Notes under the pieces: model-generated
The model's input: the letters and a program-made list of their open reading frames with translations, nothing else
Databases searched by the model: none
What the model was told of the DNA's origin: nothing
From: an uncultured Clostridium sp.
GTDB lineage: Bacteria; Bacillota; Clostridia; TANB77; CAG-508
DNA length: 64,000 nucleotides
Assembly: GCA_947384775.1 (NCBI GenBank)
Contig: CANDIF010000004.1
Span: 51,002 to 115,001, forward strand
Reading direction: 5' to 3'
Shown here: positions 20,546-29,806 of the stretch, piece by piece
Position numbering within the stretch: the stretch's first letter is position 1
How the letters are laid out: each line of letters starts with the position of its first letter
Translations under genes and position numbers: made by a program

Positions 20546-20920
20546 TCAAATGACGATCACGAATACCATGATTGCAGCTAACCCTGAGAGGATGAAACTT
20601 ACAATCTTGTTAGCTCCCGCATCGATAAGCGCCTTGTGAGTCCAGTTGTACACTCGGGGCAGAAGCCTGAAAGTGCGTGTAACAATCCAGCCAACTGCAT
20701 GGAATAGCTGAACTGCCACGAAGCCCACGGCGTGGAAGATTCCTCCAACGATGGTGGAACCGAGGTTCTGGGAAACTCGAAATCCAACCGCCCCAAAGAT
20801 GATGACAAGCCCAGCCAAGGTGATGACAATCAGCATAGTGGGCTGCACCAGACTGTTGAAGTAGGCGATGCCGGTAGGGATGAGATGGTTCGTGATGAGA
20901 AAGTACAGTGCGATCAACAT
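20546..20920 (-). CDS. orphan small integral membrane protein of foreign composition
   Basis: A protein of about 124 residues with three or four hydrophobic segments (MLIALYFLITNHLIPTGIAYF, MLIVITLAGLVIIFGAVGF, GGIFHAVGFVAVQLFHAVGW, IVSFILSGLAAIMVFVIVI). ATG at 20920 has GGAGG 8 nt upstream and is preferred to TTG at 20935. GC is close to half, far above its surroundings. It has no in-frame CGG but uses many codons rare elsewhere here. A perfect palindrome, CGCCAATTGGCG, lies upstream at 20962 and could be an operator. The family is not recognised. Confidence 0.6.
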   Translation of the reverse strand: MLIALYFLITNHLIPTGIAYFNSLVQPTMLIVITLAGLVIIFGAVGFRVSQNLGSTIVGGIFHAVGFVAVQLFHAVGWIVTRTFRLLPRVYNWTHKALIDAGANKIVSFILSGLAAIMVFVIVI

Positions 20921-21050
20921 AGGTTTTTCCTCCAAGTCATGATGAAATGTATTTATGTCAGCGCCAATTGGCGTTAAACGGAAGTTATGAAGAGCCTTAT
21001 ATATTAATTATATAATAATTAACATAAAATGGCAAATATTAGAAGAAGGA

Positions 21051-21785
21051 ATGAAAATGGAAATAAAAGAACAAAAAGATTTTGTAGAAATAAATGGCGA
21101 AAAGTTATACTTTTATATACAAAGAAAAAAAGTAAAGAACATAAATTTAAAAGTCCACAAAGATAAAAAAATTACGGTATCAATACCAATGAGGTTATCA
21201 ATAGAAAAGGCAAAAGGTTTCGTAAAAAGTAAAGCAAGTTGGATAAAAAAACAACAGAAATTTTATGATACACATATAGAACAAAAGGAAAATGAGAAGA
21301 TAGAAAATAGAGGAAAGGTATATTTACTAGGAGAACAATATGAGGTAAAAATATTTACAAGTAAAAGAAATAGTATAGAAATAATAGATAAGTTTGTGGA
21401 AATTTATATAAAAGAAAAATATATAGATAAAAAGAAATACATAAGCAAAACTTATAATATATGGCTTAAGCAATATGCGACGGAAATATTAACAGCAGAG
21501 GTTTCAAAATATCAACAACAAATGAAATTATATGGAATACCAATGCCAGAAATAGAAATAAAACAAATGAAATCAACATGGGGGCTATGTATGCCAAAAA
21601 GAAATAAGGTAAAGTTTAACTTAAATCTAATAAAAACACCAATACCTTGTATAGAATATGTTGTAGTACACGAACTATCACATTTTAAACACCCAAATCA
21701 TAGTAAGAATTTCTACAACTTCGTTTCAATCTTTATGCCAGATTGGAAAGATAGGAGGAAAAGATTGGGTGGGGAAATATACTAG
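21051..21785 (+). CDS. YgjP-like (SprT-type) zinc metallopeptidase
   Basis: A 244-residue protein with the YgjP/DUF45 layout: an N-terminal strand region RKKVKNINLKVHKDKKITVSIP, then the motif KSTWGLCMPKRNKVKFNLNLIKTP and the zinc site VVHELSHFKHPNHSKNFY (HExxH plus downstream His). Family members are often next to restriction or defence helicases. Here it is 53 bp upstream of a helicase-nuclease gene in the same direction, so joint expression is likely. Substrate unknown. CGG only out of frame. Confidence 0.85.
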   Translation: MKMEIKEQKDFVEINGEKLYFYIQRKKVKNINLKVHKDKKITVSIPMRLSIEKAKGFVKSKASWIKKQQKFYDTHIEQKENEKIENRGKVYLLGEQYEVKIFTSKRNSIEIIDKFVEIYIKEKYIDKKKYISKTYNIWLKQYATEILTAEVSKYQQQMKLYGIPMPEIEIKQMKSTWGLCMPKRNKVKFNLNLIKTPIPCIEYVVVHELSHFKHPNHSKNFYNFVSIFMPDWKDRRKRLGGEIY

Positions 21786-21838
21786 GTTATGTAGAAAATA
21801 TTATTAAATGAAATTAAGGAATAAAAATAGGAGTAATA

Positions 21839-24542
21839 ATGGATAAACAAAAGTATTTAGTAATAATAAAAGGTGAAGATAGAACAGAAGATGTATTAAA
21901 ATATCAATCAGATAAAAATTACATACATGTAAGATATAGAAATGCAGATAAAGTATATACATATGTCAGAGGAAATTTTGAATTTTATAAGAATCCAATT
22001 GAAATTGATATGGAACAAAATAAAATTATTTTAGAACAGGAATATTTATACAATGTAACCAAAGTATTAAAATTTCATAATTACTATAAAATCTTTTTTA
22101 AGGATGAATCAACGATTATAGCTTTTGAATGGAATGTAAAGTTAGTATCAAAAAAAGATAATAATGAAATATCTAACAACAAATTTGAATATTTTAAAGA
22201 GATATCACAAATAACAAGCATAAAAACAGAGGAAGGAATGGCTTTACTTACAAAAGAATATGAAAAAATCAATTTTGTTGAAAAAGATACTGCCTTGTAT
22301 AAATTTTTAAATAAAGATAAAAATTTATACAGTGATATAGTAGATAATAATATTATTATATTTCCATTCGGAGTAAATAAGTCACAATTTCAAGCAGTAA
22401 AAAATGCGATAAGAAATCAGATTAGTATAATTGAGGGACCTCCACGGAACAGGTAAAACACAAACTATATTAAATATCATATCAAATATTATTATAAAAG
22501 GAAAGAGTGTAGCTGTAGTATCAAATAATAATGCAGCTACAGATAATGTATATGAAAAGTTAGAGAAATATGGTTTGAGCTATTTATGTGCACGATTAGG
22601 AAAAAAAGATAATAAAGATGAATTTATAAATAATCAAACAGGAAAATATCCTCAATTTGAAATTGTAACAGGAGATACACAAAATATTGAAAAAGAAATA
22701 ATGTTATTAAATCAGAATGTTAATAGAATATTTAAAATACAAAATAAGATGGCTAAAATGAAACAAGAATTAAGTGAAATTAGATTAGAGCATGAGTATT
22801 TTAATAAATATGAAGGTAAAAAAATAGATGATAGGATAAAAATTAGAAATATAAAAAAATTAAAGTCAAAGACTATAATGAGATTAAAAGTTGAATGTGA
22901 AGAATTAAAAAGCATAAATTATATATTTAAAATAAAATCTAATTTTATATATGGAATAGGAAATAAAAATTTATATAAGAAAAATAAAGCTGAGATTTTA
23001 ACATATTATAATAAATTATTTTTTCTAGTAAGGGAAATGGAATTAGATAACAATATAAAAAGTAGTCAAAAAGAATTAAATGAATTAGGGACAGATAAGC
23101 TAGAAAGATTAATAGATAAATCTATGCAACTATTGAATGAAATATTAAGAGAAAAATATAAGGACAAAGAAGAAAGAGAGATTTTCACAGTAGCAGATTT
23201 GAGACATAGACCGGAAAGATTTGTTAAAGAATATCCTATTGTTTTTAGTACAACTCATGCAATAAAAAGTTCTTTAAATGAAAATTACAAGTACGATTAT
23301 ATAATTATGGACGAATCCTCACAAGTAGATTTAATTACAGGGATTTTAGCTTTATCAGTTGCTAAAAATGCTGTGATAGTAGGAGATTTGAAACAATTAC
23401 CGAATGTAGTATCAAATGTTGACCAAAATGCCATAAGAAAGATTTCAAATAAATATAAAATTGAGAAGAATTATGATTATCTGGAACATAGTTTCTTATC
23501 ATCAGTGAATGATACATTAAAGAATGCACCAAAAGTATTGTTAAAAGAACATTATAGATGTCATCCTAAAATCATACAATTCTGTAACAAAAAATTTTAT
23601 AATGATGAATTAATAATAATGACAGAAGATAAAGGAGAAATAGATATATTAAAGGTATATGTTACAAATTCTGGAAATCATGCAAGAGAACATATAAACC
23701 AAAGACAGATAGATGTAATAGAAAAAGAAGTAATTCCTGAACTTTCAAATAAAATTAATAAAGACGACATGGGAATAATTTCTCCGTATAGGAGTCAAAA
23801 AAATAAAATGCAGAATACTTTTGAAAAAAACATAAAAATTGATACAGTACATAAATTTCAAGGACGAGAACAAGATGCAATTATAATAACAACAGTAGAT
23901 AATGAAATAGGAGAATTTGTAGATAATCCTAAAATGTTGAATGTTGCTGTTACACGTGCTAAGAAGTATTTAAGATTGGTTGTGTCAAACAATGAAAATA
24001 ATAAAAATACAAATATAGGCGATTTAGTGAGATATATACAATATAATAATTTTGAGATTATAAAAAGTAAAGTAAAATCAATATATGATTTATTATATAA
24101 AGAAAATAGAAAAGAACGTATGAGATATTTAAAAAGTAAGAAAAAAATTTCAGAATACGATTCAGAAAATATTACATATGCATTAATAGAAGAAATATTA
24201 GAAAAAAACAATTATAGTAATTTAGGAGTCAATGTACATATTCCATTAATGGATATAATAAATGATATAGAATTACTTGATGAAAATGAACTACAATATG
24301 TAAATAATGATTGGACTCACATAGATTTTGCAATATTTAATAAGATGGATAAAAGATTAGTTATGGCAATAGAAGTAGATGGATACTACTATCATAAAGA
24401 GGGAACAGTACAACAAGAAAGAGACAAGGTAAAAGACAGGATATTAGAAAAATATAATATTCCACTAATAAGACTAAGTACGGTGGGAAGCGGTGAGAAA
24501 GAAAGATTAGAAAAGATGATTAAAGATGTGTTTGGGGAGTAA
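21839..24542 (+). CDS. SF1 helicase with C-terminal nuclease-like domain, one +1 shift at CGG
   Basis: Two frames join at CGG 22445 to give a 900-residue DNA or RNA helicase of the Dna2/Upf1 type. Walker A is restored by the shift: IEGPPGTGKTQTI (residues 200-207). Later motifs are IIMDESSQVD (motif II), GDLKQLPNV, LKEHYRCHPKII, VHKFQGREQDAII and NVAVTRAKKYLRLV. The last 100 residues, HIDFAIFNKMDKRLVMAIEVDGYYYH with IPLIRLST, look like the DUF2726/Vsr-type PD-(D/E)xK nuclease fold. Such helicase-nuclease proteins are frequent in defence loci. Unshifted translation ends right after PPRNR, so no ATPase would form. The stop codon abuts the left att core. Confidence 0.85.
22445..22447 (+). other. 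CGG +1 frameshift site 7 (helicase)
   Basis: The frame reads GGA CCT CCA CGG AAC AGG TAA. Skipping C gives CCA GGA ACA GGT AAA ACA, that is PGTGKT, the Walker A loop. Confidence 0.9.
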
Positions 24543-24545
24543 ATG

Positions 24546-24561
24546 GCTCATAACCCGAAGG
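24546..24561 (+). other. left attachment core (attL) of the integrative element
   Basis: GCTCATAACCCGAAGG, identical to the sequence at 44446-44461. It matches the anticodon arm of elongator tRNA-Met (loop CTCATAA). No intact tRNA surrounds it. Confidence 0.75.
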
Positions 24562-24566
24562 AACTC

Positions 24567-24599
24567 GTCGCAAACGAAATATCGCTTGCGACATTTTTT
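24567..24599 (+). terminator. terminator just inside the left end
   Basis: GTCGCAA pairs with TTGCGAC, extended by CGA/TCG inside, followed by ATTTTTT. It would end the helicase transcript across the att core. Confidence 0.75.
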
Positions 24600-25015
24600 C
24601 AAAATGCGCTATGCGATAATCGTTGCTCCTCGTTATTTCGCAAAAAGTCACGCTCTGCTCGGCTAATCCCTTGTAAACGCGGGATTTTACGCCTCACTAT
24701 CGCTACCAACTTTTTGCGATTAAAGAGCAATTTTAGTCATAAATCTCATTAAAATTATTACATTTTTTACCAATTAAGCAGTTTACAATAATGCTATTTT
24801 AAAGCACTATTATGTAGAATTGGGTAAAAGTTGGGTAAAATAAGTACCTCAAACTACTTAAATTCTAACAAAAAATCATTAAAATTTTATACTTTTTTTA
24901 TAAAATAAAAAGCAATGGGAAAGCTAAATTTTCATATTTAGTTGCCTTTTATTTTTATATCGTGAAAATTGTAACGGCTTTATTTCCGTTTGTGAAAATT
25001 AGAAAAAAGCTAAAA
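24600..25015. other. gene-free left end: hairpin and integrase arm repeats
   Basis: CGCAAAAAGT (24639-24648) pairs with ACTTTTTGCG (24709-24718) and encloses AATCCC/GGGATT. Two tandem TTGGGTAAAA units lie at 24819-24841 and match the right end with one difference, as expected for integrase arm sites. An open frame at 24543-24752 crosses these structures and is not considered a gene. Confidence 0.6.
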
Positions 25016-26209
25016 TTAAGACCTTGTTGGTAATAACAAGTTTTCTAGTGCATATCCAGCTTTTCTATTATGAGAAAGTAGTGGATGCACATAAAAATCT
25101 AATGTTGTGCTTATTTGTGCATGACCAAGTCTTGCAGAAACAACAGCTATATCAACATTTTGTGCTACTAGTAAACTTGCATTTGTATGTCTTAATCCGT
25201 GAAAATTAATTACAGGTAATCCAATCGTACTTACATATCTAACAAACCATTTGCTAATTGAAGAAGGATGCATAGGTTTGCCATCAGCTTGTACAAATAA
25301 TCTATCAGAATTAGTCCATAATTCGCCGTAAATCGATTTTTGATCTTCATACCATAACTTATATTCTTCAAGTAAAGAAATGATAAATTCGGGTATTGCA
25401 ATTTCTCTAATGGAACTTTCTGTTTTAGGTGTTTTTGTAAAAACTCCCATATCAGATAGATATTGACTAGAACGATTAATACTAATAATTCCATTTTTGA
25501 AATCAACATCTTGCCATTCTAGTCCCATTAACTCACCTAAACGAACACCAGTAAAAACAGTAAGAATAATAGCAACCTTATATTTAGTTTCTTCTATAGA
25601 AAGTCGTTCTAAATTTTCAAGAAGTATTTTAGTTTGCTCGTCATCATAAGATCTTCTTTTAGGTTTTCTAGCTTTAGGTGCTTGAACACGTTCTGCAGGA
25701 TTCGCTACTATCAATTGCCAATAAACTGCTTTATGAAGCATTGCTCTTAATAATCTGTGATGTTCTAAAATTGTTTTACCAGATAAGGGCTTTTTAGTTT
25801 TTGCACCATTGTTACCACTTTTTCTAACTAACTGAGTATCTTTTTCAAGTAAGTCATAAAACTTCATAATATCAGTTGGCCTAATTTTATTAATGTAAAA
25901 ATGTCCGAAGTATGGTAAAAGTCTTGTTTCTAACATTCTACAGTAACGCTTGTATGTAGTAGGAGCAAGTTCTTTTGAACCATAATCTATTTTCCATATC
26001 TCTGTAAATTCAGAAAATCTAAGAGATTTACCATCAACAACTAAACCATTTTGTACTTCAGTAACAAATTTTGCTAGTTCAACTTCTGCATCTTTTTTAG
26101 TTCCATGGACTGTCTTTCTGTGTATCATAGGTTTTCCGTTTAAGTCAAATCCTTCAGCTACTGTTAGCCTGTAACTATTTTTTCCTCTTTTTTCTATACT
26201 CCCAGCCAT
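25016..26209 (-). CDS. int: tyrosine recombinase integrase
   Basis: A site-specific recombinase that inserts and excises the element. About 397 residues: an N-terminal AP2-like arm-binding domain (GSIEKRGKNSYRLTVAEGFD), a SAM-like core-binding domain (about 55-170) and the catalytic domain. Active-site residues: Arg223 (TGVRLGEL), His337 and Arg340 (HGLRHTN), His363 (LGHAQ) and Tyr373 (TLDFYVHPL). ATG at 26209 lies 11 nt after GGAGG; an overlapping GTG at 26221 is too close to it. It is at the left edge, facing the att core. Its promoter is bracketed by two GTTAAC boxes. Confidence 0.93.
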   Translation of the reverse strand: MAGSIEKRGKNSYRLTVAEGFDLNGKPMIHRKTVHGTKKDAEVELAKFVTEVQNGLVVDGKSLRFSEFTEIWKIDYGSKELAPTTYKRYCRMLETRLLPYFGHFYINKIRPTDIMKFYDLLEKDTQLVRKSGNNGAKTKKPLSGKTILEHHRLLRAMLHKAVYWQLIVANPAERVQAPKARKPKRRSYDDEQTKILLENLERLSIEETKYKVAIILTVFTGVRLGELMGLEWQDVDFKNGIISINRSSQYLSDMGVFTKTPKTESSIREIAIPEFIISLLEEYKLWYEDQKSIYGELWTNSDRLFVQADGKPMHPSSISKWFVRYVSTIGLPVINFHGLRHTNASLLVAQNVDIAVVSARLGHAQISTTLDFYVHPLLSHNRKAGYALENLLLPTRS

Positions 26210-26266
26210 TACCTTTTTCACCTCCTTTCAAGTATGCCTATGGGTGGGAGGAGTCTCTATATAATT

Positions 26267-26307
26267 GTTAACAAATATATTATACGATAATAGTTAACAA
26301 AATGCAA
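26267..26307 (-). promoter_or_regulatory. integrase promoter bracketed by two GTTAAC boxes
   Basis: TTGCAT (26307-26302) and TATAAT (26284-26279) are 17 nt apart. GTTAAC occurs at 26267 and 26293, 26 nt apart, on either side of the -10. The same layout occurs at 29807/29833 and 29873/29900. Confidence 0.75.
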
Positions 26308-26404
26308 TAGATTTCAAAAAGAAAATTAAAAAATTTATTTAATTATACACAAATATTGAAGAAAATGAAATTTTATTGTATAATATGTTTGCTATAGTAA
26401 AATA

Positions 26405-26728
26405 TAGTAACCTTATAAGACATATGTTATAAGGGGGCGATTTCGTAAAGTCAAGCATTGTGATAAACTTTGTTTGCACTTGTCAGTTATGATTAAGTAT
26501 ATCTTGTATGAGACCGATAAAGATATAAATATTAATCTTAATAATATTAATATTTCTATATTTATCTCGTGCATTGTAGAATTGACCATTTCAGACACCT
26601 CCAATTTAGTTATATTTATTATAACATAAGCAATTCGGAGGAAATTTGCAGTTGCCTTTATAAAAGGTAAGTTATTTAGTGTACTCATTCCCGAACAGAC
26701 ACTGCACTGCTAGGAATGAGTATCGCTT
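26405..26728 (+). ncRNA. candidate structured RNA upstream of the reverse transcriptase
   Basis: Helices seen: CCTTATAA/TTATAAGG (26411/26427), GCAATT/AATTTGC (26630/26643), CCTTT/AAAGG (26655/26663), ACTCATTCC/GGAATGAGT (26683/26713). The last is followed by a T-run and stands directly before the ribosome binding site of the reverse transcriptase. Several defence reverse transcriptases use an upstream RNA. Whether this one does is inference. Confidence 0.45.
26413..26589 (-). CDS. small hydrophobic peptide, possibly toxin-like
   Basis: A 58-residue peptide on the minus strand, with GGAGG exactly 8 nt before ATG and TATAAT at 26623-26618. It starts MVNSTMHEINIEILILLRLIF and ends with a basic tail; the hydrophobic stretch at about residues 9-33 could span the membrane. 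The shape resembles holin-like or type I toxin peptides, but no family is recognised. It is antisense to the structured region upstream of the reverse transcriptase. Confidence 0.4.
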   Translation of the reverse strand: MVNSTMHEINIEILILLRLIFISLSVSYKIYLIITDKCKQSLSQCLTLRNRPLITYVL

Positions 26729-26742
26729 TTTTAGGAGAAATA

Positions 26743-28197
26743 ATGAAAAGAAGAAAGAATATCTTTAAGAATAAGATGTATGCACATTTTGATAATAGAA
26801 AATCAATAGAGAATGTAAAAGACTATGTATATAATACAAAAAAAGTAAAAGAACACTCTTTTCTTCCGTTTATATTAGATATTCATAAAATGGAAAAATT
26901 TAATAAGGAAAACTATTTAGAAAATTTAAAAGAGAATGTTGAGGAGAAAAAGAAAGTAACAAAAGAAAAAAAGAGAAATATAATGTTTTCATCACATCTA
27001 GATAGATATATTTACCAACTATATAATCATAAATTGAATAATGCATATAATTACTATGCAAAACAAAATGGAATAAATAAGTGTAGTGTTGCATATCGAA
27101 ATAATTTAAAAGGAAAAAATAACATAAGTTTTGCACATAATGTATTTAAATTTATACTAGACACAGAAAATAGTTATATTCTTGTGGGAGACTTTAAAGA
27201 TTTTTTTGAAGGTTTAGAACACAAATACTTAAAAAGAATGATTTGTAAAGTATTAGGAAAATCAAATTTAGATGAGGACTATTATGCTGTTTTTAAGAAT
27301 ATTACAAAATATACTTATTTTGATTTAGGAGACATTTGTGAGATAAAAGGTATAAAACGTAAAGATGTATATAAGCATACTGAAAATATAGATTCTGAAA
27401 CAGGGGAAAAGGAGTATGTCTTTGAATTAGAAAGAATAATGACAATAGAAGAAATAAATAGATATAAAGCAAAATATTTGCACTATAATAATAAATGTGG
27501 AATCCCACAGGGGTCTGCAATAAGTTCTGTTTTAGCTAATATATACATGATAGATGTAGATAAAAAGATAAATGACTTAGTTACTTCAAAGAATGGATTA
27601 TATAGGAGATATAGTGATGACTTTATTGTAATAATTCCTAATATATCAAAAGAAGAATTTGAAAAAATATTTAATAATATAAAGGAAATTCTTAACCAAA
27701 ATGGAAATCCTGTATTAAAAGATGAGAAAACAAGAGTATACTATTATGAGGAAGAAAAGTTAAAAAATATAAATAAGGATTTTTTAACTAGTATGCCGAA
27801 TACAAAGAATGAACTAGAATATTTAGGATTTTGTTTTACAGGGGATAAAATAAAAATACGAGATAAAACAATGTCAAAGTTTTATTATAGAATGTATAAA
27901 AAAATTAAAACAATAGCTATAACACACGGAAAAACAAAGAATGGGAAAAATATATCAGGTAAGAAATTATATGAATTATATTCTGAATATGGAAAAGATG
28001 ATAAAAAAGGCAATTTTATAACATATAATGAGCATTGTGAAAAAGAATTTGAAGATTTAGATAAATATTTTGTATCTTATAAGAGCAGATTTATAATGAA
28101 ACTAAAAAACAGATATAATAAACAAATGCAGAAGTATAAAGATACTGACACAAAAAAGTATTATGGTATATTAAAAAACAAAAAGAACAGCAAATAA
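26743..28197 (+). CDS. defence-type reverse transcriptase
   Basis: An RNA-directed DNA polymerase of 484 residues. Seen motifs: FILDTENSYILVGDFKDFFEGLEH (motif A), GIPQGSAISSVLANIYMIDVD (motif B), YRRYSDDFIVI (catalytic YSDD, residues 290-293) and LEYLGFCFTG (motif D/E). No maturase, endonuclease or msd-type retron partner follows. The order of motifs and the long insertion between A and B fit the unknown-group (UG/DRT) or Abi-type reverse transcriptases, which act against phages. ATG at 26743 follows TAGGAG. It converges on a SieB-like gene. Exact class cannot be set without a search. Confidence 0.8.
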   Translation: MKRRKNIFKNKMYAHFDNRKSIENVKDYVYNTKKVKEHSFLPFILDIHKMEKFNKENYLENLKENVEEKKKVTKEKKRNIMFSSHLDRYIYQLYNHKLNNAYNYYAKQNGINKCSVAYRNNLKGKNNISFAHNVFKFILDTENSYILVGDFKDFFEGLEHKYLKRMICKVLGKSNLDEDYYAVFKNITKYTYFDLGDICEIKGIKRKDVYKHTENIDSETGEKEYVFELERIMTIEEINRYKAKYLHYNNKCGIPQGSAISSVLANIYMIDVDKKINDLVTSKNGLYRRYSDDFIVIIPNISKEEFEKIFNNIKEILNQNGNPVLKDEKTRVYYYEEEKLKNINKDFLTSMPNTKNELEYLGFCFTGDKIKIRDKTMSKFYYRMYKKIKTIAITHGKTKNGKNISGKKLYELYSEYGKDDKKGNFITYNEHCEKEFEDLDKYFVSYKSRFIMKLKNRYNKQMQKYKDTDTKKYYGILKNKKNSK

Positions 28198-28216
28198 CTT
28201 GTTGCTCTTTTTATTT
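28185..28216. terminator. bidirectional terminator between RT and SieB-like gene
   Basis: AAAGAACAGCAA pairs imperfectly with TTGTTGCTCTTT around the stop of the reverse transcriptase, with T- and A-runs on both sides. Confidence 0.6.
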
Positions 28217-28749
28217 TAATCATTCCATTCAAATTTACTATCATACACTACTATTTTACCATCATTTAACAATTCATTTAAATATTCTAAAGCCCAAGGT
28301 TGTAAGTAATAATCAAATTTTGTAAAACCAACAGAAATACTAGAGCCCACATTGATTATACATTTACTTTGTAATAAATTTACTATTGCATCGCTTATAT
28401 CAAAAGTTGTAGAGGTATCAAAAGATTTTGATTGTCTGTTATAAAATTTCATTAAATATTGTTTTTCATTTGAACTTATTTTTTTCATCATTTTTCTGAG
28501 TTTTTTATTTAATTTTTTATTTTTAATTTTGTTACTTATATATTGAACTAATATAGTTACATAATAGCAACTCAATACTATAAAGATTAGAGAAATAACA
28601 AATTGATAATTCATTTTAAAAGTTAGTAAGCCAAAATAATTTATAATATTATCTGGAAATAATGAAAATATAAGCGAGGCTAAGTATATAGTCCCTATGA
28701 TTATTTTTAAATCTATTTTATTAAATATGTTTTTTATTATTTCTTTCAT
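28216..28749 (-). CDS. SieB-like superinfection exclusion protein
   Basis: A 177-residue protein with two membrane helices (about residues 14-32 and 48-70), a basic stretch KNKKLNKKLRKMMKK and a cytoplasmic domain with SSNEKQYLMKFYNRQSKSF. The layout matches the SieB family (superinfection exclusion protein B) of phages, which aborts infection by other phages. The assignment rests on topology and the EKQYLxxFY motif. It lies 10 bp after the Zn-ribbon gene in the same operon, under GTTAAC control. Confidence 0.6.
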   Translation of the reverse strand: MKEIIKNIFNKIDLKIIIGTIYLASLIFSLFPDNIINYFGLLTFKMNYQFVISLIFIVLSCYYVTILVQYISNKIKNKKLNKKLRKMMKKISSNEKQYLMKFYNRQSKSFDTSTTFDISDAIVNLLQSKCIINVGSSISVGFTKFDYYLQPWALEYLNELLNDGKIVVYDSKFEWND

Positions 28750-28759
28750 AGTAAATCTC

Positions 28760-29797
28760 CTAACTATTTTTATCTAACCACTTATTAAATTCATCATAAG
28801 TTTTCTTCTCATTTCTAATATTATCCATAAATTTTCTAGCTTCTTTTTTCCAGTTTTCATAATCCTTTTTATAAACATCTATGTCTGGATTACGTTTAAC
28901 TAGCATAGCTTTTTTAGAATACATCTTACGATATTTGCCATAAACTTTATCATTTTCTTGTTTTATTCTTTGGGCAATTTGATTGCCAATATCCTTACAA
29001 GTCTGAGTTCCTTTAAATAAATTATCACAATAATTAACTCTTGGATTATCTGTTATAAAGTATTTACCACAATTCTTACATTTTTTGATTATAAAATTGT
29101 TTTCTTCCACAAATTGAAATAGTGTAATATATAGTATGGTATAAATACTAGAGCTAGTTGCACCAATATCAGAATATACATCAGCAAAATGTTGACCTGT
29201 TGCAAAAAACTCTAATAATTTATCTTCACTGGTTTCAAGATATTCAGGAACAATCTTATAATTGAAAGCATTATCTATTTGAAAATCAGTAATATATGGT
29301 TTTAATACTTTAAAATGTGATGTGTAATAAATATAGAATCTCATCTGGTTAGTCATTTTTCTTGAATTTTCCATACTATGCTTATTGAAAATATAATCAA
29401 CAAACTCAGAATAGATTGCTTGAACCTTTTCAGCATCTTTTTTTATTACTTTAAAATATTTTTTTGCTAATGTTTCTATTTCATTGTAACTATATGATTT
29501 ATCAAGTTTTAATGTTCTAATATCAGATTCTTCAAAGTATTTAATATAAGATGTAAAAAACTTAGAAAACCAAACAAAATACTCATCGAAATTAGAAAAA
29601 TCTGTATTTAAAAAGTCAATTAGATTTGTTCCAGTACGATAAAAAGATAAGTGATCTTTAATAAAAAAATGACAATTAGAATGTTCACCTAAAGTATAGT
29701 AATGTAATTTTTTTTGGTCTCCATATAATAAAGTTATATGATTAAGATTTTCTCTAGTATTAATAGAAATATGTATTTTACTATTAATTTTATCCAT
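28760..29797 (-). CDS. DUF6076-like protein with zinc-ribbon motif
   Basis: A 346-residue cytoplasmic protein. The C-terminal third holds IIKKCKNCGKYFITDNPRVNYCDNLFKGTQTCKD, a four-Cys zinc-binding motif, followed by a basic region KYRKMYSKKAMLVKRNPDIDVYKKDYENWKKEARKF. Such proteins are common on Clostridia phages and integrative elements and are labelled DUF6076; function unknown. ATG at 29797 has GGAGG 4 nt upstream. It is the first gene of an operon with the SieB-like gene and shares the GTTAAC control region with the excisionase operon. Confidence 0.65.
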   Translation of the reverse strand: MDKINSKIHISINTRENLNHITLLYGDQKKLHYYTLGEHSNCHFFIKDHLSFYRTGTNLIDFLNTDFSNFDEYFVWFSKFFTSYIKYFEESDIRTLKLDKSYSYNEIETLAKKYFKVIKKDAEKVQAIYSEFVDYIFNKHSMENSRKMTNQMRFYIYYTSHFKVLKPYITDFQIDNAFNYKIVPEYLETSEDKLLEFFATGQHFADVYSDIGATSSSIYTILYITLFQFVEENNFIIKKCKNCGKYFITDNPRVNYCDNLFKGTQTCKDIGNQIAQRIKQENDKVYGKYRKMYSKKAMLVKRNPDIDVYKKDYENWKKEARKFMDNIRNEKKTYDEFNKWLDKNS

Positions 29798-29806
29798 AAA
29801 TCCTCC

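Noticed and set aside
24543..24752. Open frame of 69 codons after the helicase gene
   Set aside because: It runs through the att core, a terminator and a hairpin, has no ribosome binding site and unlike codon use.
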